Counted from the stretch's first letter, positions 8,332 through 16,011 are shown. The stretch is 64,000 bases of DNA from Gemmatimonadota bacterium (GCA_020161135.1 JAIUOB010000004.1:558001-622000), one strand, 5' to 3'. The notes: generated from the sequence alone by a model not told the origin. Numbers and translations are program-made.

Positions 8332-8873
8332 TACTCGAGACGCTCCAGGTACTCCTGGAATGACCGCCAGACGGGATCGCTCAGGTTACCAATCGAGCCT
8401 TCCTCAACCGCAGTCCTGAGCTCAGCGATCAACAAATGCCTACCGCCAACGGCACCGAGAAACGCTTCCATCCAGTGAGGCTCTCCTCCAAGGACAGCGA
8501 AGTCCTCCCAGTGTCGTTGCCAGGCCCAGCGCGCAGCCGAGTCGAGCAGCAATGACTCCTTGAAGTCGATGTTCTCCGAACTTTGTCGGTCTAGCGCGTC
8601 GTAGTCCCAATCCGATCGGTAGCCCGGTGGCACTCCTGACACGGTGGCAAGTCGGATTGACAAGATGCAATCTGGTGCAGCTTCTCCACCGCTCGCGATG
8701 CGCATTGCGTCGAAAACACGACGGGAGACGAACGGAGCGCACGCGATGGCGACACGCCTCCAACCATGTTGTACGAAGATTGGGTCGTCTTCAGCAGACC
8801 GTCCAGTCAGTGTCCGCGCCACCAGCGGAAGGAGCACGTCTCGGATTTCCTCTGGGGTGAGTGATGTGAGCAT
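8331..8873 (-). CDS. Putative immunity protein A, paralogue of the 9713-10285 protein
   Basis: 180-residue soluble protein of unknown family. ATG 8873 has aggag 6 nt upstream and begins 8 bp after the stop of Rhs tail 2, so it is placed as that tail's partner. It shares a colinear pattern with the protein at 9713-10285: GWRRV, then VFDAMRIASGG, SDWDYDAL, LLLDSAARWAW, GGEPHWMEAFLGAVGG and DPVWRSFQEYLERLE match WRRV, VFDALRAASGG, SDWDYDDLE, ALVDSMERWAC, GGSPDWFERFVLAAGG and DAVWRSHQAMLESLA. An acidic, cytosolic small protein after an Rhs tail fits an immunity role, but this rests on context. Confidence 0.7.
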   Translation of the reverse strand: MLTSLTPEEIRDVLLPLVARTLTGRSAEDDPIFVQHGWRRVAIACAPFVSRRVFDAMRIASGGEAAPDCILSIRLATVSGVPPGYRSDWDYDALDRQSSENIDFKESLLLDSAARWAWQRHWEDFAVLGGEPHWMEAFLGAVGGRHLLIAELRTAVEEGSIGNLSDPVWRSFQEYLERLE

Positions 8874-8881
8874 GGACTCTC

Positions 8882-9540
8882 CTATCTCGTAGGGAAGCGA
8901 GTTCTCACGTCGTTGCGCCTCTTTTGTCCGTCGGATCCCTTCGGAAAGTGAATGTGAATGCTTGGCACTCCATCGCTGTCCGACTCAGGGTAATACCCTG
9001 CGCTGACACCTCGACCCGTAAAGCTTGTGCCGTTCAGAGTAGCACCCACTGCACCCGCGAGAGCTGCAAGCTCTTCCATGCCGTCGCCACCATCCAGGTG
9101 AATTTGGTCGGTTCCGCCCGGCTTCTTGCGCTCCACACGCCCCCGACCCTCAAGATCATCGATATAGTCGTCAACAGCGTTGTCGATCTCATCTTGCGTT
9201 TGGCGCAGAATCCACCCACCGACAGCGATGGCGGCGGCTGCCACCCACCGACCGATCGCAGCCGCTGCGATTCGCGCACCAATGGCGAGTGCCCCAAGTA
9301 TAGGGTTCGCCCCCATTGGATCAAGAAAGTTGATCGGATCACCGCCAGCATACGTGTAGACGCCGAGCCCACCGCGAACCCCAATCGGATCCACCGTCGT
9401 AAACCGCACGGTACTCGCATCAACAAGCCGATTGCGCCGGAAGTTGAGCCGGCCTACGGTCGCCGCTGGTGGTGTCCGACTCGAGCTGCGTGGTCGTAGT
9501 CCCGGGCCCACCACGCCCCTGCGTCTCCGCGACCAGTAGC
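8882..9540 (-). pseudogene. Truncated, frameshifted Rhs fragment with C-terminal tail 2
   Basis: From about 9476 down, the frame gives LNFRRNRLVDASTVRFTTV, then GGLGVYTYAGGDPIN and LDPMGANP, the same Rhs core as tail 1 with the conserved TG turned into TV. Upstream bases 9476-9540 encode LLVAETQGRGGPGTTTTQLE in another frame, matching the GTTTTQLESDTTSGD region of tail 1; the intervening core (about 100 codons present in tail 1) is deleted and the frame is lost. The tail (~140 residues) has an Ala/Gly-rich hydrophobic segment, then DDYIDDLEGRGRVERKKPGG and SIHIHFPKGSDGQKRRNDVR, a candidate toxin domain of unknown family. It is followed directly by putative immunity gene A. It is probably not expressed as a complete effector. 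Confidence 0.7.
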
Positions 9541-9563
9541 TAACCGGCCCAAGCGAAGCGCTG

Positions 9564-9640
9564 GATGGCGCGGTGGGTGCGCGGTTCCTGCAGACCCTGC
9601 GGCAGTTGCTCGAAGCGCCGATGATGATGCTGTTCTGAGC
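9564..9640 (+). pseudogene. Displaced 3' end of pdhC (direct repeat, right copy)
   Basis: Encodes DGAVGARFLQTLRQLLEAP followed by MMMLF and TGA, identical in protein to the pdhC C-terminus. It differs from the resident copy at four bases (ggc/ggt, acg/acc, ctt/ctc, gag/gaa), all synonymous third positions. There is no start or upstream coding part. It abuts the truncated Rhs tail 2 fragment at about 9541-9563 and is followed by its own terminator-like hairpin. Confidence 0.85.
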
Positions 9641-9664
9641 AGGGCGCTTGATTGCCGTGTGAAT

Positions 9665-9706
9665 GACGGGGCACAGAGAGGCGATACGGCTCCTTCGTGC
9701 CGTTTT
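9665..9706 (+). terminator. Terminator-like hairpin after the displaced pdhC end
   Basis: Imperfect stem from acgg..cac (9665-9674) to gtgccgt (9697-9703), followed by tttt. Its position relative to the stop of the pdhC fragment matches the terminator behind the resident pdhC, suggesting that the 3' flank was carried along with the fragment. Confidence 0.4.
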
Positions 9707-9712
9707 CAGCGC

Positions 9713-10285
9713 CTACGCAAGGCTCTCGAGCATCGCCTGATGCGACCGCCACACAGCGTCACCCTCTGTACCCACGGCGCCGCTTGCTACTCCGTCGCGG
9801 AAATCGTCCAGCAGCGCGGATGACCCTCCGGCCGCCAGCACGAACCGCTCGAACCAGTCTGGTGATCCTCCGATAACGGCGTATCCTTCGACACTGCGAA
9901 GACAGGCCCATCTCTCCATCGAGTCGACGAGCGCCGATTCGACATTGATGAGCGGGCCGCTTTGTAGCGTCTCGAGGTCGTCGTAGTCCCAGTCGGATAC
10001 GGCAGCATCCTCACACAGACTGTCGCTTGTGCGGCAGCAGAGGACACATGGCGGCGCAACCTTCCCGCCGCTCGCAGCGCGGAGCGCATCGAAGACCCAC
10101 CTCGAAGGCAGGATCGGTGAGGAGACGACAACTCGACGCCAATCGCCCGATCGGAAGGCGTTCCACGTGTCCGCCTTCGGAATCAGCATCCGATTGAGCA
10201 ACGGTGCGAGTCCGGCTCGCTTCTGGGCATACGAGAGGACCCGGAGACTCGGCGTGAAGTGATCTGGGGAAAGCGGATTTTCCAC
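9713..10285 (-). CDS. Putative immunity protein B, paralogue of immunity protein A
   Basis: GTG 10285 is preceded by ggagg at 6 nt, giving a 190-residue protein (VENPLSPDHF start) that is colinear with the 180-residue protein at 8331-8873: WRRVVVSSP, VFDALRAASGG, SDWDYDDLE, SMERWACLR, GGSPDWFERFVLAAGG, DAVWRSHQAMLESLA. An upstream in-frame ATG at 10435 would overlap the preceding lipoprotein gene and lacks this signal. No Rhs tail lies directly upstream; the preceding gene is a lipoprotein. It ends 74 bp after the displaced pdhC stop, converging on it, as the HExxH gene does on the intact pdhC. Function is inferred from paralogy and context only. Confidence 0.65.
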   Translation of the reverse strand: MENPLSPDHFTPSLRVLSYAQKRAGLAPLLNRMLIPKADTWNAFRSGDWRRVVVSSPILPSRWVFDALRAASGGKVAPPCVLCCRTSDSLCEDAAVSDWDYDDLETLQSGPLINVESALVDSMERWACLRSVEGYAVIGGSPDWFERFVLAAGGSSALLDDFRDGVASGAVGTEGDAVWRSHQAMLESLA

Positions 10286-10370
10286 TTGGGGCCTCCAGTG
10301 CCATGGACTGTGTTGGCGGGTGCCGGGTTGTACCTGCCCGCTGTGGTTCAGACGTCGCGCGAACGCCAGC

Positions 10371-10811
10371 TCAGAACCGCGACCACAGGAACGCGAGCAG
10401 CGACCACCGCTCAGGTTTGGCATACTTCGTATCATCGACGATGAAGTTCATTGCGGCATGGTCGGTCCAAATGTTGTAGCACCCCGAGCCGAGAGGTTTT
10501 GCGCTGACGGAGTCCACGAATCCATCTGGCGCAACACCGTAGCGCACCGACAAGAGGTCACGTCGCCTTCCGCGAGCCTGCCACATCACTTCGCGTGTCG
10601 AGTCGGTAGCCCCGGCGCGACACCTCGCGACGATCAACCTCTCCGTGTCGCTTGGTCGCTGACTACCGCGTGTGCGCCGAACGCTAAAGACAAGCGAATC
10701 GACACGGTTCGACGTGATCTCGATATGGTGTTCCAGCGGGCATCCGGACAGCAGACCTGCGAGTGCCAGCAGCACGACGGGCAGTAGCTGCCGCTTCGAT
10801 CGGTATGCCAT
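10371..10811 (-). CDS. Small lipoprotein downstream of an Rhs remnant
   Basis: 146 residues with a clear lipoprotein signal peptide: basic MAYRSKRQLL, a Leu/Ala/Val core, and lipobox LLSGC (Cys24). The mature part contains three further Cys residues and a C-terminal WSLLAFLWSRF. No known family recognised. It starts 37 bp after the stop of Rhs remnant 3, so it could be the envelope-side partner (immunity lipoprotein) of that lost tail. It precedes immunity gene B by 85 bp on the same strand. Confidence 0.65.
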   Translation of the reverse strand: MAYRSKRQLLPVVLLALAGLLSGCPLEHHIEITSNRVDSLVFSVRRTRGSQRPSDTERLIVARCRAGATDSTREVMWQARGRRRDLLSVRYGVAPDGFVDSVSAKPLGSGCYNIWTDHAAMNFIVDDTKYAKPERWSLLAFLWSRF

Positions 10812-10848
10812 TCCCTGACACCTCGGGTTGTCCTCGCCTGGTTGGCGA

Positions 10849-11007
10849 TTACCGGGCGGACGCGCACACCTTTCCGGGGAGGTTCACGGCAGGATAGCGC
10901 GCCGCCCAGTCTGTCGCGAGTCCACCTCCAATGCTGCCGACTCCAGTTCCTCCGTCGAGGCGCATCGCGCCGAGTGGGGAATAGATGCCACCAACGCGAC
11001 CGGCATC
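10849..11007 (-). pseudogene. Rhs remnant 3: core scrap with a short alternative tail
   Basis: A 52-codon open stretch bounded upstream by a stop. It reads VGGIYSPLGAMRLDGGTGVG, matching AGGIDSPLGAIRLGGGTGVD in Rhs tail 1, then diverges to SIGGGLATDWAARYPAVNLP followed by GKVCASAR and TAA. The shared part followed by a new end is the pattern of a swapped Rhs C-terminus. No start codon with a ribosome-binding site is seen. Confidence 0.6.
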
Positions 11008-11034
11008 TCAAGCTGAACGCGCCAAGCCTTCCAG

Positions 11035-11310
11035 CTAGCCCGACTCTGGCTCCTCGATCAGTCGTGACATGATCAGACCGTATCGCGACTTCTTGGACGC
11101 AGAGATGGCGTTGAGCCTGGCCACTTCCTTCTCGGCTTCCTCACGATTCCGATAGGACTTCGGCGATGCAATCCCGCCGTCATCGTCGTCGGTCGGGAAC
11201 CACGGCTCGAATCTGAGGATGACCCAGATCTGAGTCTTGCGGATAGAACCAGTCACCGTCTCTGCCTCGCCGTGCATGGAAGCCTGATCAGACGTGCCGT
11301 GCATACGCAT
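11035..11310 (-). CDS. Small hypothetical protein at the island edge
   Basis: About 91 residues from ATG 11310 (MRMHGTSDQA); an internal ATG (MHGEAETV) is equally possible. The sequence contains TQIWVILRFEPWFPTDDDDG, then a charged helix (REEAEKEVARLNAISASKK) and RYGLIMSRLIEEPESG. It is soluble, with no signal peptide, and I do not recognise it. It is the first gene of the minus-strand island and lies 28 bp upstream of Rhs remnant 3. An aggagg lies 16 nt before the ATG, farther than usual. Confidence 0.5.
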   Translation of the reverse strand: MRMHGTSDQASMHGEAETVTGSIRKTQIWVILRFEPWFPTDDDDGGIASPKSYRNREEAEKEVARLNAISASKKSRYGLIMSRLIEEPESG

Positions 11311-11446
11311 GAATTGACAAAAGCTACCTCCTGATGTCGCGCTCCACCCGCGTGACACCGCATGCCACGACGGAAACGTGCGTACCGGAGCCGCCCGCTC
11401 GGTCGTCCTCTACGGAACCCCTCCGACGACCGCCGCCCCGCTCCGC

Positions 11447-14422
11447 ATGCGCCTCGCCACGCTCGTGACACGCCGCGCCGACCTGTTCGGTGCCACCGCG
11501 ATCCTGCTGCTCCTCGCTGCATGCAGCGGCGGTAGCGACACGCCCACCGCGCCGCGCCCGGGTGGCAACCCGCCGGTCAATCCCGCGCCCGTCACGCCGG
11601 GCACGCTGGGGCTCGTCGTCACGGGCGTGCCAGCCGGCGCCAACGCCGACATCGCCGTGAGCGGCACGGGCACCAACGCCAGCTTCGCACGCACCGCCAC
11701 CGGCACCACGTCGTGGGCCGACGTCGCACCGGGTCGCTACACGATTGCCGCGCGCCCGCTGCGCACGTCGCTCGGCCAGTGGGTCGCGGCGCCCGCCTCG
11801 GTCGACGTCGACATCGCCGCCGGCAGCGCCTCGCTCACGGGCATCACCTATCGCCCGCTCCCGTCGGTCATCACGGTCACCGCCACCGGGCTCCCCGAGG
11901 GCGCCACGCCGGTGGTCTTCGCCACGCCGCCGCGCGGTCAGGCCGCGCCGGTCAGTGTGCCCGCCACCATCGCCGCCCCGCAGCTCGAGCAGGCCACCAC
12001 CGCCGACGCCTGGCAGCTTCGCGCCGAATCGGTCACGAGCGGCGGCGCGGTGTACGCGCCGGTGCCGGCCGCGCTCGACACCACGGTCCTGTTCGGCGAC
12101 ACCGCGCGCTTCACGGTGCGCTACGGCGTGGCCAGCGGCGCCATCGCCGTCGCCGTGGCCGGGCTGCCCAACGGCACGGCTGCCAACGTGCAGGTCATCG
12201 GCCCGGACAACGCCGTGACGCCAGTGGGCGGCACCACCACCCTCACCGGGCTCACCCCCGGCAAGTGGCGCGTCGTCGCGCAGCCCGTCACGCGCAGCGG
12301 CGTCACCTGGCGCCCGGTGCGCGACACGCTGCACCTCGATGTCGTCGCATCGCTCGTGGCCGCGCCGGCGCCGGTCGTGTACGAAGCGCAGATCGGACGC
12401 GCCGCGATCGTCGTGAACGGCCTGCCCGCCGACGTGCCGGCGCTGGTCACGCTCACCGGCGGCGGCCAGACGCGCCCCATTGCCGCCACCACCACCTTCG
12501 ATTCGCTCCCTGCGGGCACGTACACGCTGTCCGCGCAGCATCTGGTGGCCTACACGGGCACCGCCAACGCCACCCGCTATCTCGCGGCACCCGCCACGCA
12601 GCAGTTCACGGTGGCCGCCAATCAGGTCAGCACCGGCACCATCACCTACACGGCGGTCCCCACCGCCGTGGTGGTCACGGTGAACGGCCTGCCGCAGGGC
12701 ACGCCCGCGGCGTTGACGCTCACGTCGCCGAGCGGGAGCACCACCGCCGTCACCGCGTCGCAGGTGCTCTCGCCCGTGAGCGCCGGCCGCTGGCGCTGGA
12801 GCGCCGCGCCGGTGCCGGCCACCGGCGGCACGTATCAGCCGTCGAGTGCGAGCGGCGACGTGACCATCGCCCCCGGCGACACGCTGCGCATCAGCACCAC
12901 GTACTCGCTCGTCGGCACCCTCAACTACAACATCGCCGGCGTGTACCTCACGCAGGCCACGCAGCGCTTCGACGGCAGCGTGCCGCTCGTGAGTGGGCGC
13001 GAGGCGCTGCTGCGCGTGTTCGTGACCGCGAGCGGCGCCAACTCGGCGCGCCCCGACGTGCGGGTGCGCCTGTTCGACGGCGCCACGCAACTCCAGACCA
13101 CCACCATCGCCGCCCCCGAAGCGTCGGTGCGCACCAGCGTGGCCGAAGGGGTGCTCAATTCCACGTGGAACCTGCTCGTGCCGGCCAGCGCGGTGCGCCC
13201 CACGCTCCGCGTGCAGGTCGAGCTCGACCCGGCGCAGGCCATTGCCGACGGCAACCGCGCCGACAACACATGGCCGGCGTCCGGCACCCAGGCCATCACC
13301 GTGCAGGACGTGCCGCCCTTCACCGTGCGCTTCGTGCCGGTCACGGTCGGTGCCCTCACGGGGAACGTCAGCACCACCAACGCCAACCAGTTCCTCACGG
13401 ACACGCGGCGGCAGTGGCCGCTGCGCGACGTCGTCACCGACGTGCGCGCCACGTTCACGTCGGCCGCGACCGCGCTGCAGGCCAACGACACCAACGGCGA
13501 CTGGCTCACCGTGCTCAGCGAGATCAACGCGCTGCGCACCGCCGATGGCGCGCCCAACACGACGCACTACTACGGCGTCGTGAAGGTGAACTACAACAGC
13601 GGCATCGCCGGCTACGGCTATGTGCCCGGGCGCGCCGCGATCGGCTGGGACCACCTGCCGAGCGGCAGCGAAGTGGCCGCGCACGAGTGGGGACACAACT
13701 TCGGGCGCAATCACTCACCCTGCGGCGTCTCGGGTGACCCGGCGTATCCGTACGCCGGCGGCGTCATCGGGCAGTGGGGGTGGAACAGCGCCACCAACAC
13801 CCTCGTCGCGCCCACGGCGACCGACCTCATGGGTTACTGCGACAACACGTGGGTGAGCGACTTCTCCTGGAACGGCGTGCTGCAGCACCGCGCCGCCAAC
13901 GGCGGCATGGGCGTGGCCGGCTACGGCGCCAGTGCCACCGCGCGCCCCACCGACGCCCTGCTGGTCTGGGGGCGCATCGTCGACGGCGTCATCACCCTCG
14001 AGCCGGCGTTCTCGATCACCGCGCCGGTCACCACGCTCCCCGCCGCCAGCTCGCACCGGCTCGAACTCCTCGACGCCAACGGCGCCACGCTGCGCACCCA
14101 GCCGCTCGCCCTCTCCACCGTCGACCACGTGCAGGGGCATGTCGTGCAGCAGTTCGCCGTCGCCGTCCCCGCCGGCACCGACCTCACCGATCGCCTCGAC
14201 GCCATCCGCATCGTGGACGCCCGCGCGCCCCTCCGGGCCGCCTTCCGCCGCGGCGCGCGACTCGGCACGGGCGTCATGACCATGATCAAGGACGCCGCCT
14301 CCGGTCAGGTCATCGGCTTCTCTCGTCAGCCGGCCCAGGACATACGCACCACAGGCCGCATCAGCGGCCGCGCCGTCCAGCTCATCGAAAGCGACGGCGT
14401 CCGGAGCCGCGTGGTGCGCTGA
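11447..14422 (+). CDS. Secreted metzincin-type zinc metallopeptidase lipoprotein with N-terminal repeats
   Basis: 991 residues from ATG 11447, with a signal peptide ending in lipobox LLLAAC (Cys26). About residues 45-480 are five or so ~85-residue beta-type repeats, each carrying a GLP- or GVP-type turn (VVTGVPAG, TATGLPEG, AVAGLPNG, VVNGLPAD, TVNGLPQG). A CARDB-like segment follows (RPDVRVRLFDG, QVELDPAQAIADGN). The catalytic domain carries HEWGHNFGRNH at 746-756, the metzincin HExxHxxGxxH motif with Glu747 as base, and a Met-turn near M795 (DLMGYC). It likely acts at the cell surface on an unknown protein. It stands between the island and lpd, with a hairpin after its stop. Starts upstream (GTG 11378) give no signal peptide. 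Confidence 0.85.
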   Translation: MRLATLVTRRADLFGATAILLLLAACSGGSDTPTAPRPGGNPPVNPAPVTPGTLGLVVTGVPAGANADIAVSGTGTNASFARTATGTTSWADVAPGRYTIAARPLRTSLGQWVAAPASVDVDIAAGSASLTGITYRPLPSVITVTATGLPEGATPVVFATPPRGQAAPVSVPATIAAPQLEQATTADAWQLRAESVTSGGAVYAPVPAALDTTVLFGDTARFTVRYGVASGAIAVAVAGLPNGTAANVQVIGPDNAVTPVGGTTTLTGLTPGKWRVVAQPVTRSGVTWRPVRDTLHLDVVASLVAAPAPVVYEAQIGRAAIVVNGLPADVPALVTLTGGGQTRPIAATTTFDSLPAGTYTLSAQHLVAYTGTANATRYLAAPATQQFTVAANQVSTGTITYTAVPTAVVVTVNGLPQGTPAALTLTSPSGSTTAVTASQVLSPVSAGRWRWSAAPVPATGGTYQPSSASGDVTIAPGDTLRISTTYSLVGTLNYNIAGVYLTQATQRFDGSVPLVSGREALLRVFVTASGANSARPDVRVRLFDGATQLQTTTIAAPEASVRTSVAEGVLNSTWNLLVPASAVRPTLRVQVELDPAQAIADGNRADNTWPASGTQAITVQDVPPFTVRFVPVTVGALTGNVSTTNANQFLTDTRRQWPLRDVVTDVRATFTSAATALQANDTNGDWLTVLSEINALRTADGAPNTTHYYGVVKVNYNSGIAGYGYVPGRAAIGWDHLPSGSEVAAHEWGHNFGRNHSPCGVSGDPAYPYAGGVIGQWGWNSATNTLVAPTATDLMGYCDNTWVSDFSWNGVLQHRAANGGMGVAGYGASATARPTDALLVWGRIVDGVITLEPAFSITAPVTTLPAASSHRLELLDANGATLRTQPLALSTVDHVQGHVVQQFAVAVPAGTDLTDRLDAIRIVDARAPLRAAFRRGARLGTGVMTMIKDAASGQVIGFSRQPAQDIRTTGRISGRAVQLIESDGVRSRVVR

Positions 14423-14443
14423 CGGTCGCCGACCGTCGGTGGA

Positions 14444-14479
14444 GAGGGTGACGCCGGTTAGATTTCCGGCTTCACCCTC
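14444..14479 (+). terminator. Hairpin between the metzincin gene and lpd
   Basis: Stem gagggtga / tcaccctc continues past one mismatch into gccgg / ccggc with an 8-nt loop (ttagattt). It ends 9 bp before the lpd start codon and has no T-tract, so it may be a terminator for the upstream gene or a structured leader of lpd. Confidence 0.4.
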
Positions 14480-14488
14480 ACCACCGTT

Positions 14489-15889
14489 ATGGCATCCTTC
14501 GACGTCATCGTTCTCGGCGGCGGCCCCGCCGGTTATGTCTGCGCCATCCGCTGCGCCCAGCTCGGCATGCAAGTCGCCGTCGTCGAGCGCGAGGCCCTCG
14601 GCGGCACCTGCGTCCTCTGGGGCTGCATTCCGGCCAAGTCGCTCCTCGAGAGCGCCGGCCTCGCCCAGAAGCTCGGCAAGGCCGCCGAGCACGGCATCAC
14701 CATCGATGGCGTGACGCTCGACTTCGGCCCCGCCATGAAGCGCTCGCGCAACGTGAGCGCGCAGAACTCCAAGGGCGTCGAGTTCCTCTTCAAGAAGCAC
14801 AAGGTGCAGTGGATCCGCGGCGAAGGCGCCCTCGAGAAGGGCAAGCAGGTCGCGGTCACCATCGACGGCAAGAAGGAGCTGCACCAGGCCAAGAAGGCCG
14901 TCGTCATCGCCACCGGCTCGCGGGTGAAGGGACTGCCGCAGGTCGGGCTCGAGCTCGACAAGAACGTCGTGTGGTCGAGCGATGATGTGCTGGTGGCCGA
15001 GAAGGCGCCGGCCACCATGGCCGTGGTGGGCGCCGGCGCCGTGGGCGTCGAGTTCGCCGACGTGTTCGCCAGCTTCGGCACCAAGGTCACGCTCATCGAA
15101 GCGCTGCCGAACATCCTCCCCATCGAGGACGCCGACTGCAGCGCCGAGCTGGCCAAGGCGTTCAAGAAGCGGAAGATCGAGGTGCTCACCGGCGCGAAGA
15201 TCTCGAACGTGAAGGTCACCAAGACCGGCGCCACCATGACCGTCGAGGCGGGCGGGCAGACGCAGCAGCTCGCCGTCGACAAGGTGCTCGTGGCCGCCGG
15301 TCGCGCGCCCAACGTCGAGAATGTGGGCCTCGAGGCTGTTGGCGTCGCGAAGACCGAGCGCGGCTTCATCAAGGTCAACGCGAAGTTCGAGACGAGCGTC
15401 CCTGGCTACTACGCGATCGGCGACGTGGCGGGCAACCAGATGCTCGCGCACAAGGGCTCGCGTGAAGGGCACGTCCTCGCCGACCTGCTGGGCGGGCAGC
15501 ACGCGCATCTCGTGAACTACGGCAACATCCCGAGCTGCACTTACTGCCACCCCGAAGTCGCCAGCATCGGCCTCACCGAGCAGGCGTGCAAGGACCAGAA
15601 GCTCGAGTACAAGGTGGGCAAGTTCCCGTTCAGCGCGAACGGCCGCGCCCGCACGAGTGGCGAGACCGACGGCTTCGTGAAGATCATCCGCGGCGCCAAG
15701 CACGGTGAGATCCTCGGCGCGCACATCATCGGCGCGCACGCCACCGAGATGATCCACGAGCTCGCCGTGGCCCGCGAGAACGAGTACACGGTGGAGGAGA
15801 TCGACCTCGCCGTGCACGCACACCCGACGCTGTCGGAAGCCATCGCGGAAGCGGTGCTGGACAGCATGGGCAAGATGCTCCATGCGTGA
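14489..15889 (+). CDS. lpd: Dihydrolipoyl dehydrogenase (E3)
   Basis: FAD-dependent pyridine nucleotide-disulfide oxidoreductase that reoxidises dihydrolipoyl-E2 with NAD+. It has an FAD-binding GGGPAGYVCAIR at the N-terminus, the redox disulfide GGTCVLWGCIPAK (Cys41, Cys46; the usual LNV/LNR between them is VLW), NAD-binding VVGAGAVGVEFADVFASFG, a second FAD motif YYAIGDVAG, and the C-terminal HAHPTLSEA active-site His-Glu pair supplied to the partner subunit. Length of 466 residues is typical. It belongs functionally with pdhABC but is separated from them by 7.8 kb holding the Rhs island and the metzincin gene. Confidence 0.95.
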   Translation: MASFDVIVLGGGPAGYVCAIRCAQLGMQVAVVEREALGGTCVLWGCIPAKSLLESAGLAQKLGKAAEHGITIDGVTLDFGPAMKRSRNVSAQNSKGVEFLFKKHKVQWIRGEGALEKGKQVAVTIDGKKELHQAKKAVVIATGSRVKGLPQVGLELDKNVVWSSDDVLVAEKAPATMAVVGAGAVGVEFADVFASFGTKVTLIEALPNILPIEDADCSAELAKAFKKRKIEVLTGAKISNVKVTKTGATMTVEAGGQTQQLAVDKVLVAAGRAPNVENVGLEAVGVAKTERGFIKVNAKFETSVPGYYAIGDVAGNQMLAHKGSREGHVLADLLGGQHAHLVNYGNIPSCTYCHPEVASIGLTEQACKDQKLEYKVGKFPFSANGRARTSGETDGFVKIIRGAKHGEILGAHIIGAHATEMIHELAVARENEYTVEEIDLAVHAHPTLSEAIAEAVLDSMGKMLHA

Positions 15890-15897
15890 GGGTCTGA

Positions 15898-16000
15898 ACT
15901 GATCAGTTTGTGAGTTGTGGGTGAGGGTGGTGGGTGGCGAGTGTCGCGCGTTCATCACCCATCACTCCAAACCCTCACCCATGACCCACGTACTGATCAG
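15898..16000. repeat. Nested inverted repeat between lpd and lipB
   Basis: Outer arms actgatcag (15898-15906 and 15992-16000) enclose inner arms tgggtgagggt / accctcaccca with loosely complementary flanks. It begins 9 bp after the lpd stop and ends 11 bp before the lipB start, and could act as a terminator, an mRNA-stabilising stem or a small mobile palindromic element. Confidence 0.6.
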
Positions 16001-16011
16001 CTACCCGCTCC

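Noticed and set aside
6640..9640. The block between direct repeats considered as a complete mobile element
   Set aside because: No integrase, transposase or terminal inverted repeat was found in it; only the boundary evidence supports insertion, so it is reported as a finding rather than a mobile element.
9540..9752. Minus-strand frame over the displaced pdhC end
   Set aside because: It is antisense to a fragment whose protein sequence is conserved in the plus frame.
11324..15958. Long antisense open frames opposite the metzincin gene and lpd
   Set aside because: Composition is His/Arg/Gly-rich shadow sequence with no motifs, and the plus-strand proteins have clear active sites.
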